Assembly (NCBI GenBank): GCA_963978895.1
Contig: OZ022238.1
Span: 19,752,548-19,816,547, forward strand
Direction: 5' to 3'
Source: Erpobdella octoculata
Lineage: Eukaryota > Annelida > Clitellata > Hirudinida > Erpobdellidae
Length of the DNA stretch: 64,000 nucleotides
In this document: positions 28,185 to 40,772 of the stretch, in pieces
How the letters are laid out: every line of letters starts with the position of its first letter
Numbering within the stretch: the first letter of the stretch is position 1
Program-made: the position numbers and the translations under genes
The notes under the pieces: model-generated
Told to the model about the DNA's origin: nothing
The model's database searches: none
What the model saw: the letters and a program-made list of their open reading frames with translations, nothing else

Positions 28185-29505
28185 TCCCTACTATAAAAGC
28201 GCAATGATGTATTATGTATGTCACCCGATTAGCATCTGCAGGTCTGAAATAACTCACGTTGATAGATTATGAGACGCTGAACAAGGTTTGTTAGAGCACT
28301 TTTTTGTTAAAATGTTTAAATAAAAAGTTATTAGCCGCGAAATTTTAACGCTTTGCGGATATATATAATGCATTGTACAAGTGTTTATAAACAAGTTGAA
28401 AATTAATAAATCACTTGATAGATTATGAGACGCTGAACACGGTTTGTTAGGGCACTTTTTTTGTTCAAATGTTTAAATAAAAAGTTATTAGCCGCGAAAG
28501 TTTAACGCTATGCGGATATATATAATGCATCGAACGTCATCGCTAAATATAAACAAGTTGAAAATAAATAAATCACCGAAGTAGTAGTCGGCGGGTTTTT
28601 CCCAATTTTAAACAAGTTGTAAATTATTATTAACGACAATTTACTATTTTGCAATTATTATTCCTCTTATTTTAATTATTAATAATATTATTAATAACGA
28701 AGATTAACTATTTTGATAATATTATTCCTATTATTGGAAAGTTCGACGCTTTGCGGATATATTAAATGAAATTATTATTAACGACATTTTTCTATTTTGC
28801 AATTATTATTCCACTTATTTTAATTATTGATAATATTATTATTAAACTTATTTTAATTATTAATAATATTATTATTAACGAAGGTTAACTATTTTGCTAA
28901 TATTATTCCTATTATTGGAAAGTTCGACGCTTTGCGGATATATTTTGAGCATACGTCATAACTCAATATAAACAAGTTGAAAATAAATAAATCACCAAAG
29001 TAGTACATCGGCGGGTTTTCCCAATATCAGCCATTGAAGGTTGGGGTTTTTTGTAGGCTGATTTTTTCATTATCAGCCATTAAAGTTTGGGTTTTTTCTT
29101 AGGCTTTTTTTCACTATCTCTCAAAATATGTTGTTTTTCTGTAGGTTGTTTTTTCGATACTATCCATTAAATCTTGTGTTTTTCGTAGGCGGTTTTTTCA
29201 CTATCACCCATTAAGTGTGGTTTTTTCGTAGGATATAGCACATTTAAGATTTATTTTGTAGGTAGGCACTTTCTCCAAAATCATTTAATCATAGAAGACT
29301 ATTCCAATACGTTTTCAAGTGAAAAATCATATGCTACTGGCTGAAATAGTCACATGCTTAGCTTGCGAAGGGTGCGTATAGTTATTACTATATAAGCGCA
29401 TTGGTGTTGTTTTTGAGCTTAAAGTGCTATTTGAGTGCAACTTCCTTTACTATTAATATGTAAAAACTCACACGCTTCGCGCGCGAATCGTGCGTCAAGT
29501 GCTGG
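28185..29505 (+). mobile_element. Helitron-like array, unit 2 (1321 bp)
   Basis: Starts TCCCTACTATAAAAGCGC with no base between it and the CTGG of unit 1, and ends CTGG at 29502-29505 followed by TTAAT. 3' palindrome cgcttcgcgcgcgaatcg has one mismatch. Internally it contains repeated sub-blocks (gattatgagacgctgaac twice, cggatatat three times). A direct 3'-to-5' joint is the structure expected of a rolling-circle tandem product. No helicase or Rep coding sequence. Confidence 0.6.
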
Positions 29506-29599
29506 TTAATAATAAACTGGTATGACTTCACCAGAAGCACTTCATTTGCAGATATAATGCCTATAAATTATTTGTTGTGACAATCTGAGACTGAATGTA

Positions 29600-30060
29600 A
29601 TGTGTGACAATATATAACACATAAGAAGTTCTCCTTTTGCACACAAACACCGGTCGGTGTCACATTTACCATCACATTTGCACAAAATCAGCCTAGAATT
29701 GGTTTAAGACCATTAACAGAAAATTTGGAACCTTTATCTAAAAACCAGCCATAATCTATTGCACTGAGAATCGGATCATTATCAATCAAGATAGCGAGGA
29801 CATTCCGTCTGGTGTGAAAAGCTCGCTGTATATCGTACCTAATGACACTTAAGATTGGTGACAACTGTGTCAGTGTCTTTGGCGTACCACTATTAATATG
29901 ACTTTTAAATCGTGCCTGGTCAAATTTTTGACAAAGTTTTGCGTCCTGCTCTAACCACACACGAACGAGGTATTTTTCAGCCAACGTAAATGATTGATCC
30001 TTCAATTCAGTATATTCAGCAAATTTGTTTAAGTATCTTTGAGGCTCACACGTAAATGCT
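29600..30060 (-). pseudogene. CXC-domain TE-associated ORF remnant
   Basis: The minus strand reads LAEKYLVRVWLEQDAK, FDQARFKSH, TLTQLSPILSVIRYDIQRAF, then DYGWFLDKGSKF and GLKPILG. After a one-base shift near 29690 it continues LCKCDGKCDTDRCLCAKGE, a cysteine pattern like a tesmin/TSO1-type CXC repeat. I recall this arrangement (AEK.LV.V ... FD..R ... P.S.vI..HI.RAf ... C.C) from repetitive uncharacterised proteins of invertebrates. Function unknown; probably a mobile element gene end. Confidence 0.45.
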
Positions 30061-30344
30061 GCATTTTTGGTTCAAATTTTGCTGAGAGCATCATCTTCAG
30101 TCAGAGGTTCTGACAAAAAGTGTGTGTAAAATTGCAGAATAATACATAAAAGAGTGTTCCAAGACCAAAAATAATTTTACAATATTGGGCAAAATAGAGC
30201 GCGTAGATTTATTGGCAAATGAGTTGAGGTATTATGAGTCATGCAGGAAACCTTACGTTAAAGCTGAAAATCGTTTTCACCATGCTAAAGCATGTATGTA
30301 CGCAGACAAACTGTTCTAATGTTTAATAAATAAAATAATGTAAC

Positions 30345-31635
30345 CATATTGGCTTCAGATCTGGTCGTTCTACTACAACTGCTCTACTTAAACTTTATAA
30401 TGATCTGATTGTTTCTTCTGATTCTGACCTCTCTACTCTTCTTCTTTGTCTTGATTTTTCATGTGCATTTGATACAGTTGATCACTCACTTTTATTGATT
30501 GTACTTGATACATTTTTTAATATAACTGGTAAATCACTCGCATAGGTTAATTCATATCTATCTAATAGATCTTGTGTTTTAAAACTCATCTTTTTATGTA
30601 TCTATTGAATCTTCTAAATCTACTTCTGTATTTTTAAATTATGGTGTTCCTCAAGGATTCGTTCTTGGCCTTTAACTATTTATTCTATATACTTCCGAAC
30701 TTCCTTATACAATATCTTTTCACTTTCTCAATAGTCAAACGCATGCTGATGACTCTTATGTCTATTTTGCTCTTTCTAACTCTTCTCTTAAGTCTGTTTC
30801 TTAATCAAACCATTGCCTGCCTTCAATCTATTATCTTTTGAAGTTTTTTTATGTGTCTTAAGCTTAATGCTGATAAGTTTGAAATAATCTTTTTCAATAA
30901 GTCTTCTAAATCTGTAACTCTGCTTTTTTGGTTTTGCCACTTCTACCTTCTCTTTCTATTTTTCCTTCTTCTCTTATTCGTAGTTTAGGTTTTCTCTTTG
31001 ACTCCAACTTGTCTTTAACTCCTCAAATATTATCTGTCAGTAGATCTTGCTACTTCCATATACGACGCATTAAACAACTTCTTCCACTGCTCGATGATCC
31101 TACTTTACATCTAGTTTTTTCTCTTATTCTGTCTAGAATTGACAATTGCAATTTTTTCTACTATGATCAACCTGACTCTACCCTTCATCCTCTCTCTAAA
31201 GCCTTCAATTGTACTGCACGCTTAGTTTCTCGCATATCTTTCTTTTCTCATATCTTTCCATCTTTTGTTCTTCTTCATTGGCTACCTTTTAAATATAGGA
31301 TGATGTTTAAAATTTGCCTTACTAATGTTTAAAATTAAAAATTGCTCTTCTCCACTCTACCTAACTAACTTAATAACAATCCCTCCTAAGTCTAGTTTTT
31401 GATTTTCCTCTCTTAACCACTTTCATATCTTTTCTGACAAGCATTGTTTTGCTAAAAGTTCTTTTTCCTACTCTGGTCCCTATCTCTGGAAACTCTCTTC
31501 CTACTTCTCTAACTAAATCTACTTCTCTCACAGTTTTCGACCGGGGACTTAAGACTCATTTATTTAAAAATTTCGTTTCCGAACGCTCTATAACATTAGG
31601 AAATAGCGCTATATAAATTCAACTGATTGATTGAT
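30345..31635 (+). pseudogene. L2/CR1-type LINE, RT to 3' tail
   Basis: RT motifs in order on plus: GFRSGRSTTTALLKLYNDL, LCLDFSCAFDTVDHSLL, YLSNRSCVL, GVPQGFVLGL and HADDSYVYF (YADD box with Y changed to H). The thumb region follows (LGFLFDSNLSLTPQI, SRIDNCNFFYYDQ, LHWLPFKYRMMFKI). Many stops and frameshifts. The 3' UTR carries gcgctatataaattcaactg and a gatt run near 31625, matching the L2-type end at 4932. Confidence 0.8.
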
Positions 31636-32240
31636 CGTAAAATTTTTACGGCAAATTAAAAATGAGAACGGCAAGCCCTAAAAAAGCAGTCACAAAGCAA
31701 AAAACAAACCACAATAATAAAGAAAAATTTAAAGCAAGGTGCGATCGATAAAAATCAAGTTAACCATGAATACCGGTCAGTATTGAAAGAGCAAAAACAA
31801 AGAGACGCGAGAAAGGCAGATGCGCAGAAGCGCCATACCAAAATTAACCGTAGGTGGAAATAACAAAAATTTCAACCTACGAAATAAATGAAGCGAAAAG
31901 CAAATTAAATAATTGCCTCCGAAATAACTTTTTTTATCAAATTTTATGGAAAAAACCAGAATTCTCTACGGTGTCTAGTTTTCGAGTTTATTTTTCTCAC
32001 TAGTCACCCAGCCATCCGTTAAAAATGTTTTATTAGGTTCCCTTTTTAGAATCAAGTTTCTAAAAATGCCCTCACAGTGACAGTTTTTTTTTTAAATTTG
32101 ATGTTTTGTGACGATGCAAAATGTAATTTTTTTGGCTCAGTATGGATTTTTTATTATAAATTTTGAATTAAGATTCTACTGAGAATTTATTTTATTTAAA
32201 TTTTGTCGAATCAATTTAAAATTTAATTATAGTGTATAGT
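31636..32240. other. No gene seen
   Basis: A short Lys-rich open piece from the ATG at about 31661 is not supported by any family feature. Confidence 0.4.
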
Positions 32241-32399
32241 TTTTAAACGTTTATTAATTCAACAAGGTTGATGAAAGGAGTTAACTCCGCGAGACAATCA
32301 ACCTTAAAATGTTGTAATCACTCAAAACAAGTAAAATCAATACAAAGTCATAATAAAGTCAAAAAAAAGTCAACAGAGATATCATGAAAAAAATTTGAA

Positions 32400-35100
32400 A
32401 AATTGAGGTAAAATTATAATAAGATGTTCGTATATTAATCTAAGTCTTTATTTACACTGAAAACCTTTGCTGACTTTTTGAAGGTTTGTAAAGAAGACAT
32501 AATAAGATTTGCAAACGCATTATTCCAAATCTTCAGGCCTAGGTGTTTTAGGAAATATTTTCGAAGATTCGTTTTATAAGTACCTATTCTAACATTATCT
32601 ACTATACGTAGGTTGTTAAAATGCACATTTTTTGATAAAATAAAGTAATTTTTAAATATTGCTGGTAATTCATTATTAAAATATTTAAACATAAAAATTA
32701 AAACTTTATAAATATAAATTTGGTCCAATTTCAACAATTGTCCTTGTTCAAAAATGTGGAAACAGAGGCAAAACGAGGTGTCTTAAAGATGACTCTTATG
32801 CACCGTTTCTGCAAGGTTGATAACTGTTTTCTTGCTTTCTTGGATGTTGGGCACTTTATAATATTACAATAGTTGAGGTAAGGATAGATAAATTAGTAGT
32901 AAATAGTAAGTAAAGTAGATTTGTTTAATAGATGAAAAGACGTATAGAGAACACCAATATTGCGAGAAACTTGTTTACATACACTACTTACTTATATGAT
33001 CATCCCATGTAAGAAATTCATTGATATATACTCCTAGAAACTTAGTGGAAGATACATTAATTATCCGAGAGTTTTCAATAAAACTTTCTATAGAGGCTGC
33101 TGGCATGGGCGTAGGGCGATGTTTGTGAAATGCTAAAGAGCTAGTTTTTGCTGCATTAAGTGATAGTTTATTACTTTTGAACCAGTCCGAAACTAATTTC
33201 AGTTCGGTATTGGTTTTAATAATTAGGTCCTTAAGATTCTTATCTCCTTTTAGTGCATTAGTGTCATCTGCAAATAGAACAATGTTAAAAATATTTGTCA
33301 AATGGACAATATCATTAATATAAAGGATAAACAAAAGTGAACCTAATACTGAGCCCTGGGGCACTCCACAAGTTATTTTATTCATGGTTGAACAACTGCA
33401 TTTATAGAAAACATATTTTTTCTATTAAACAAGTAACTCTCAAACCATTTAAAAGCTGCATTACGAACACCATAATATTGCAGTTTGCTTAATAAAATTT
33501 CATTATTCACTGTATCAAAAGCCTTGCTCAAATCAAAAAATATAACTATGTACAAAAATAATTATTTTCTAAGTTTTGAGAGACCTCGTCATACATCTGC
33601 ATTATTGGCATGTAGTTGGAATAGCCAACTTGAAAACCAAATTGAAAATCATTAATTATTGAATTTGAACTTAGAAAATGATAGAGTCTAATATATAAGA
33701 TTTTTTCAAATAATTTGGGAAAATACGGCAGTAATGAAATAGGACTATAATTACAGCCAGATTAATATATTGGGACTATTTTTGCAATTTTAAGTTTATC
33801 AAGAAATGTCCCAGTAACTAGTGAGACGTTGATGATATAGGACAAAATATTGGCTAATTTAGAGATGGATGCTTGAATGATATAAGGATCCAGATCATCT
33901 ATGCCACAACTGTAAGAAACTTTGAGTGATTTTGTAAGAAGTATTATTTCGTTGGAGTCCGTTGGCTGAAGATCGAGATTGTGCTTGTTGGGTGTAGATA
34001 GGTAGTCGCTGAAAGATTAGCTGCAATGAGGAATACTTTCTGCTACACGGTCACCAATGTTTGAGAAGTAGTTGTTGAAAGAACCAGCAATTATCAAAGG
34101 ATCAGTACATTTTTCATTATTTTGTAGTTTGAAGTAGTCGGTGTCATCACTTTGTTTTTTTTCGAGGTTTATGATGGAACCAATTGTTTGCCACGTTTTT
34201 CTAGAGTTGTTTTTGTAACTATTAAATTTTTCATGATAATAATTTTTTATAGTTTTATCTATTATTTTTTTAAATTCATTTCTGAAAGTTACGAAAACTT
34301 TTTTGGTGTTTTCGTTAGGATTTTTTATGAATTTCTTGTAGAGTTTTGATTTCAACTTGCATGCGTTAAGTAGCTCGTCAGTCATCCATTCATGTTTAAA
34401 TTTTTGTTTTCTTGTAGATTTATGCTGAAAGCATAGATTATAGTGAGATTGGTAAATTTCTTGAAAGGTGTTGTAGGCTAGATTGACTTCATTAAGATTA
34501 CAAGCGTTATAAACCTGAAACCAGTCAAGATTATTCAAGTTTCTAAAAATTGCTTCTTGTTTTTTTCAAAAACGTTTCGGGCTAAGTATGGTGCTTGATG
34601 GTGGGTTTTAGGAAAGTAGAATTAGCATATGGTCCGAGATATCGTAAGTAATAACTGAAGAAAAACTGTGCTCCAGGGAGAGGTTCACAATTAAATTATC
34701 AATTGTGGAAGAGGTAGTACTTGTTGTTCTGGTTGCTCTTTGTATGACAGGGATAAAACTGAAAAATTGCATCATGTTGATAAAAAGAGAAGAAATTTTG
34801 TCTTTTTTGTTGAGATCTATGTTAAAATCTCCAGCGAGGATAAAACGTTTTTTGGGCTTGAGGGTACATGAGAGAAAATCAGAAAGCTCTTCTATAAAGT
34901 TTAAAGGTTTGGTGTTAGGGGGTCGATAAATTGTGCAAATATTTAGTTTTGTTTTTTTGTAGCAGAGTTTGATATGTATGTATTCCAAGGTTGACGAAAT
35001 AAAGTTACATTCGACTGACTGAAAGTTCATGGTTTCTTTAAAGAAAAATCCAACTCCTCCACCTTGTCATTCATCTCTATTTTTTGTTATTAACTTATAA
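32400..35100 (-). pseudogene. Non-LTR retrotransposon ORF2: endonuclease, RT, C-terminus
   Basis: Minus-strand chain. Endonuclease: QGGGVGFFFKET (near 35060), ICTIYRPPN, FILAGDFNIDL, then SDHMLI near 34615. Linker: 34538-34020 (HEWMTDELLNACKLKSKLYKKF, SFNNYFSNIGDRVAE). RT: SPISLLPYFPKLFEKILY (near 33730), [55 protein letters not shown] and LFADDTNAL to 32984. C-terminus: YKVLIFMFKYFNNELP, LGLKIWN to 32435. Order and motifs fit the CR1/Jockey superclade. Only a few stops or shifts. ORF1 of the same element is probably at 36540-37250, with a plus-strand LINE between them. Confidence 0.85.
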
Positions 35101-36160
35101 CCTGGATATTTAAAGTTTAAAGTAACTTGTGGCGTGCCTCAGGGGTCGGTGCTAGGCCTTCTCTTATTTCCTGTCTACATTAATGATTTGTGCACTGTTT
35201 CGCGTCATCTCGAATTTGTCTTGTTTGCCGATGATACCAAACTTTTTGCTTCTGGTGAAAACCTAAAAGATTTATATGATGTTACTAATCATGAACTTTT
35301 TTCCGTTTATAAATGATTTTGGGCTAATAAACTTTTTTTAAATATAAGTAAAACCAACTATATTCTATTCCACCATAGAAATGAATTAATTTGTTCTGAT
35401 TATCAACTTCTTATTGACGATAAACCTATTGCGCGAGTTTCCTCGTGTAAATTTCTTGGAATGTTATTTGATTCAAATTATCCTACACGTCTAAAGTCTC
35501 TCCACATCCTACAGAAAAAAATCATCCGAATATTATTTAACTTGCCCTTTGCATCATCTTGTAAAATAAAAATGATCGAGAATAACCTACTGAATGTATA
35601 TCAAATTAATTTTTTTCTTGTAAGTAGTTTCATGTACAAATATGACAACCATATGTTACCGTCGTCATTTGATAACCTTTTCACAAAATCGTCTCATGTA
35701 CATTCTCATGATGTGCGTTCTTTGCATTGCTTTCGGTCTGATTTTGCTCGAACAACTCTCAAAACATTCTCCATAAAATGTTTTGGTCCGCGGTTGTATT
35801 CAAGTAATCATATAATAATTTCTTCATTGAAAAGCATTTCGCTATTTAACAAATCGTTGAAATCTTACATATTACAGCTAGATTCATAATTTCAATATCT
35901 ATATACTTATGTTAACTTCTATACAAATATGTTAACTTAGTATATATATACTTATGTTTACTCCTATACACTTATGTTAACTTTTATTTCTCTGTATCAG
36001 TTCGTATTTAAATCTAAATTTTTGTTTATAGGTCGTCCAGTTAACGGGAAATAATTCTCTTTGGATGAACCTTTTGAGCACTTGATTTTTTCCCTTATTT
36101 ATAACTTCATTGTTGTACTTAATTGTTTTGTTTCGTGCTCAATAAATGTTAAAAAAGGTG
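35101..36160 (+). pseudogene. LINE 3' part inserted between ORF1 and ORF2
   Basis: Plus strand: VTCGVPQGSVLGLLLFPVYINDL, LFADDTKLFASGENLK, a stop near 35314, NKLFLNISKTNYILFHH, FLGMLFDSN, then a deletion bringing RLKSLHILQKKIIRILFNLPF directly after it, and KCFGPRLYSSNHI to the end at 35889. A 270-bp AT-rich 3' UTR follows with aataaatg near 36142. It faces opposite to the LINE on both sides and is 5'-truncated inside RT. Confidence 0.75.
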
Positions 36161-36539
36161 GGTTTTAAATGTAACATAACGTCTGAATTTCAGCGTAATG
36201 TTTGTTCAAGCTTCGACAAAAGAATGTGTTATATTAAATGACGTTTCGGACAGTCTTTTTTCTATTGATTCTAAAATGTCATAATGTGTGTCAAATTCAT
36301 TGTTGATTGCCATTTTTGTTAGTTATAGTTTTAACTGCATTTTTCGATCCGGCAACTTCTACGGCAGCCTGTTTTTTTTTGCTTTTTGTCGGTTCGACAG
36401 CAATGCGTGGGTTGAAAATCTATTTTCTAACTAAAACATGTTGAAGCCAAAAAGTGGGATCAAGTACCCTAAGCATATTTATGTCTTCAATTGTTATTCT
36501 GAAAGATGACTAATTTTTTGTTGTAGTGGTATTTTTATA
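36161..36539. other. Probable LINE sequence between ORF1 and ORF2
   Basis: Minus-strand short open pieces, none with clear motifs. Position suggests the element at 32400-37250. Confidence 0.3.
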
Positions 36540-37250
36540 TCTTTTTTAAAAACTTTACTGGTAAAAAAAAACTTCAATATTTTTACTCTTGATATAATCT
36601 TCGACGTTTTTACTTTCTACACTTTCGTCTAAGTTCCCGACATATATAACTTTTTTTAACATTTTTTGAGCTACTGGTAAAGCTGAAGTACTTATGCCTT
36701 TGCATATTATGACTTTTTTATCCGACTTATTAATATCAGTGTTTTGTTCGGTTGCTTTTTTCAAAATTTCCTTTTATTATTCAGGAAAAATAAGCAAATC
36801 TTTTTTGTTTTTATTGTGTTTTACAATGATAAATTTGTCGTCAATGTTTTCTGAGTAGTTTTTTTTTAACTATGTCAGCCCATGCCTTTTTGAATCTAGA
36901 AGTTTCTGGTTGTTCAGTAGATACGATAACATTTGTATTTTTTTGTTTGGCACGTTCGTTAACTATTTCATTCGGTGTGCGTTCAATATTTTCTATTCTA
37001 TCGTCAATTTTTTCTAATCTATTTTTTCACAATTAAATGTTAACATTGCTAGTCTCCGAAAATCAACCGGACAGTATTGAGGCTTATTTTTTTTTGTAAT
37101 TATTTGTTGTAATGAATTTTAATAATTCAACTATTTCTTTCAACTTGTCATGTTTACTTTGGCCACTCGTTTGCGATTTAAACTTTTCTCTTTTGTAGCC
37201 TCAAAATCAGCAAAGATTAGTGTTTTGCTGTTGAGAACTCCTCATAATTG
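36540..37250 (-). pseudogene. LINE ORF1-like remnant
   Basis: The minus strand reads FEATKEKFKSQTSGQSKHDKL near 37200, then a coiled-coil-like EKIDDRIENIERTPNEIV, RFKKAWADIVKKK, and MLKKVIYVGNLDESVESKNV to 36555. The VIYVGNLDESV...Y segment looks like the first strand and helix of an RRM-like fold, as in ORF1 proteins that bind LINE RNA. Lys-rich with several stops. Lies upstream, on the same strand, of the ORF2 at 32400-35100. Confidence 0.5.
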
Positions 37251-37681
37251 TAAAAATTTATTTTTTTTCTGAAATTGAGTATTTTCAATAACAGTAGAGT
37301 TTTTAGGATACAACTTAAGAGTTCGTTTGTAACTAATCGACGTGTCATTATCGCTCACTAAGCACGTGCCTTTAGCAAAAACGCAATTTATCGACGAAAC
37401 TACTGAATAAAATAATAAAAACAACTTCCTTCTTTGAGACTTGATTTTCTGATAAATACTTTCGGATCTTTTATTTGAGTCCAATCTTGCACGTGTTTTA
37501 TCAAAATATTTTCTAAGTTCAACTTGGGAAACCGCACGCCACAACGAAGGCACAAAGATCGAAAAAATAAATCCACAAAATTTCAGTTTGATTGCATAAC
37601 GGGAAGTTTGTTTTTATAATCGACAAAGGGTCCCAACATCTGACTCAAGCAAACAAGTAAATACGATGAAGTTATTATAAA

Positions 37682-37860
37682 GCAGCCGTTCACAACTTCT
37701 TTAGTGCCGAGTCCCCCGTGATAAAATTTGCCATGCTGTGGCATCCCCTATGATTAAATTTGACTCACTGCATTGTTACAACAATTAACATTGATATAGA
37801 TTTAACAGTAATACTCCTACAATACTTTTTTTGGGTTTTAGAATTTTAGCCTATTATTTC
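37682..37860 (+). mobile_element. Possible hAT terminal remnant
   Basis: cagccgttcacaacttc followed by gtgccgagtccccc and gtggcatccccta resembles the common hAT end cagcggttctcaacc...gtggc. One end only, no transposase. Confidence 0.25.
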
Positions 37861-37974
37861 TGGGCATCTTGCATTCTCAATTTTAAATTGTATACAATAA
37901 TTATAATTTAACTTATTATTAAACAAATTAAATATAATTTTTCCATCAATAATTTTTTACAATGTAAAAACAAA

Positions 37975-38165
37975 TGACTTTGAATTCACTCACACTGCTC
38001 AGGCCAACTCAACCTTCCGTCCTTCATTGGTCGATAAATGAGTTTCACGACTGGGGTGTAAATAGGGTTCGGCACTTTCCGATTTCGGATAGACGCGCGG
38101 GTGGCAGGTTACCCTGTGTGATCCCATATGCACGAGTCGTTCCCGGCGCTGCTGTGGTATTATCA
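37975..38165 (+). mobile_element. tRNA-derived SINE, 5'-truncated
   Basis: Shares gaattcactcacactgctc, aggccaactcaacc, gataaatga, gggttcggca and catatgcacgagtcg with the minus-strand SINE at 25586-25893. The tRNA head is missing. Confidence 0.75.
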
Positions 38166-38614
38166 ATACGAAGTGGCGCCCTAATGTTCAATACATTTTT
38201 AAAAATCCATTATAATTTTGTAATTCGGTGACTAAAAATGCAAATTATTTTTTGATGATAGTAAGTCTATAAAATAAGAAAACATTGATAACAGTATTCT
38301 AAATACTTAATTTGCAATGTATGTAAATAAATAGAAAATAATTTATAATTTATTTTACGACGATTTAGTTATCGAATGTTATTTTAATTAAATAAGCAAA
38401 CATAAAACCAAATGAAATTAAACTTTTAGAAAAAAAAATTAAATTACTGAAATCATCAACACCATTTGTGAATTTGAATTATTGGTTTGCACTTGTGATT
38501 TCATCCTTCAGTTGATAAGCAAGAAAACATAAACCGATAAAAACCTTTCGAAATAGTCTGTGTTTGGTTTTTATATTAAAACAATTTTTATTTCAAATTT
38601 AAAAATATTTTATT
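38166..38614. other. AT-rich, no gene seen
   Basis: Nothing recognised. Confidence 0.45.
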
Positions 38615-38788
<174 letters not shown>

Positions 38789-38799
38789 GTTTTTCTTAC

Positions 38800-39224
38800 T
38801 AAGAGTTTAATGTACAAAATTATGACAATTTAAAAAATCAATCTCGAAAAGCAATCGAGTGTACATTAACCGGGGTTTTTGAAAGTTTTTCAATTGTTCT
38901 TCTCTCTTGCTCCCGTTTCCTTCCCCGCTTGCTCTACCGTTCCCGTTTGCTTTCCCGTTCCCGTTTACTATCCCGTTTCCGCTTGTTTTTATGTTCCGCT
39001 TGCTCTCCCATCAATTTATCTTAAATGTAAAATTTTATTTGGCAATTGACGACAACTAAGTTGATATTTGATGAAAGTAATTTAGGTTATGACACCTTAT
39101 TGTTTTTCCAAAATAACTTTTTTAAATAATTTAAAAAAATTATTTTAAATAGTTTAAGACCTATACTCAGACATACCAAATGTACACAAAAAATTTCATA
39201 AAAATCGGTTTAGCCGTTTCGGAG

Positions 39225-39228
<4 letters not shown>
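38800..39228 (-). mobile_element. Non-autonomous Helitron-like repeat, copy 2
   Basis: Same modules as 5958-6744: ttaatgtacaaaattatga, caatcgagtgtacatt, gggtttttgaaag, polypyrimidine, tgtttttccaaaataac, and cagccgtttcggag at the right next to (TA)n. The CTAG-bearing end seen in copy 1 is not present here. Confidence 0.5.
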
Positions 39229-39261
<33 letters not shown>

Positions 39262-39345
39262 TTTTTCATACTTTATATTATCTTCTATTTTTAGTTTAAT
39301 TTTTTTTTATAAATCTAAGAGCGAATTAATGTATTTACTATTTTT

Positions 39346-39812
39346 AAATGCTTTTATTTAACTCAACTCGTCTCTTTGTTTGTTTGTTTGTCTGTGGTGA
39401 TCGAATCTCAGAAGCAAAAATTCACCCACTTTTCGACCACCTATGGCTCTAAAACTTTTAGGAAAGCTTTATTCTGGATGACAATACATGATCTGAATGT
39501 TAAGCCTTAAATCAATTAAAATTAGTCAAAGTTGTCCGTTAGGGTTAGGGTTAGGGAAAGGTAAAGCGACCAAGAGCGGGAAAGCGTACGGGATCGGGAG
39601 AGCGACCGGGAGCAAGAAAGCGAACCAGAGCGAGAAAACGGCAGGGAGCGGGAAAGCGACTGGTATCAGGAAAGCAGCTGGGAGCGGGAAAGCGGCCGGG
39701 AGCGGGAAAACGACCGAGAGCGGGAGAGCAAGCGGGAAAGGAAACGGGAGCGAGAGACAAACATTAGAAAAACCTCTAAAAATCCGGGGCAACGCCGGGT
39801 ATCCCGCTACTA
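39346..39812 (+). mobile_element. Polypurine Helitron-like element with TTAGGG block
   Basis: Left part: gcttttatttaact, a gtttgttt run, ttttcgaccacct, ggaaagctttattctgga. Then GTTAGGG repeated three times (39538-39556), the G/A-rich unit to about 39760, tagaaaaacctctaaaaa, and the 3' hairpin ccgggg/ccggg followed by CTAC (39807-39810; CTAG with one change). The left part and TTAGGG block recur at 58478-58740. The telomere-like repeat is therefore part of a dispersed element. Confidence 0.6.
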
Positions 39813-40440
39813 TCATATGAAAGAAATAAACATTGTACAAGATTGAGCGTAACGATTGTTTTAGATTCAAAAATTTTAGCTCGTTGAATCAGATAAAGAG
39901 GCAAATAAAAGCCTTTTTTGAAAAAATTATTTTTTACCTTTACTTGTTACAACCATTTTATTTAGTTTTATACTTTTATTACTCTCGTGAGCCTTTCATT
40001 CCGGTTTTATATTTTTAATCTTTCATGTCGGCCGTCGTTTTGCCGGCCACGACGTACACATCTACTTCTCGGCTAGCTACTTGTTTATCGTTTTGCTGGT
40101 CGCTTTGCCGTTTTCAAAGCCAATTTCTATTAAGTTTACATGATTTCTAAAACCGATTCTCATTCCATATCAAACATTCAACAATATCTTACGCAATTTC
40201 ACTCCACTTCACGTTTTCTGTTTTTACAGTAGTATACCTGTTTTCTATATTCCATGTATCCCGGTTAAATTTCATCTCACATTATTTTATCTTTGCTAAG
40301 TTTTATCAAAACTATATCGAGTTGCATTATATTTGTTTCCTAATCGTCTAGTTTTAAGAAAATACGTTTCGCCATTACTCCAATTTCAGTTCGACTTTTA
40401 CATTCGCCCGCTTTTGAATATTTTTATTATTTTCTATTTA

Positions 40441-40772
<332 letters not shown>

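Noticed and set aside
39538..39556. Chromosome end or fused telomere
   Set aside because: Only three TTAGGG units, embedded in a repeat also found at 58478 with the same flanks.
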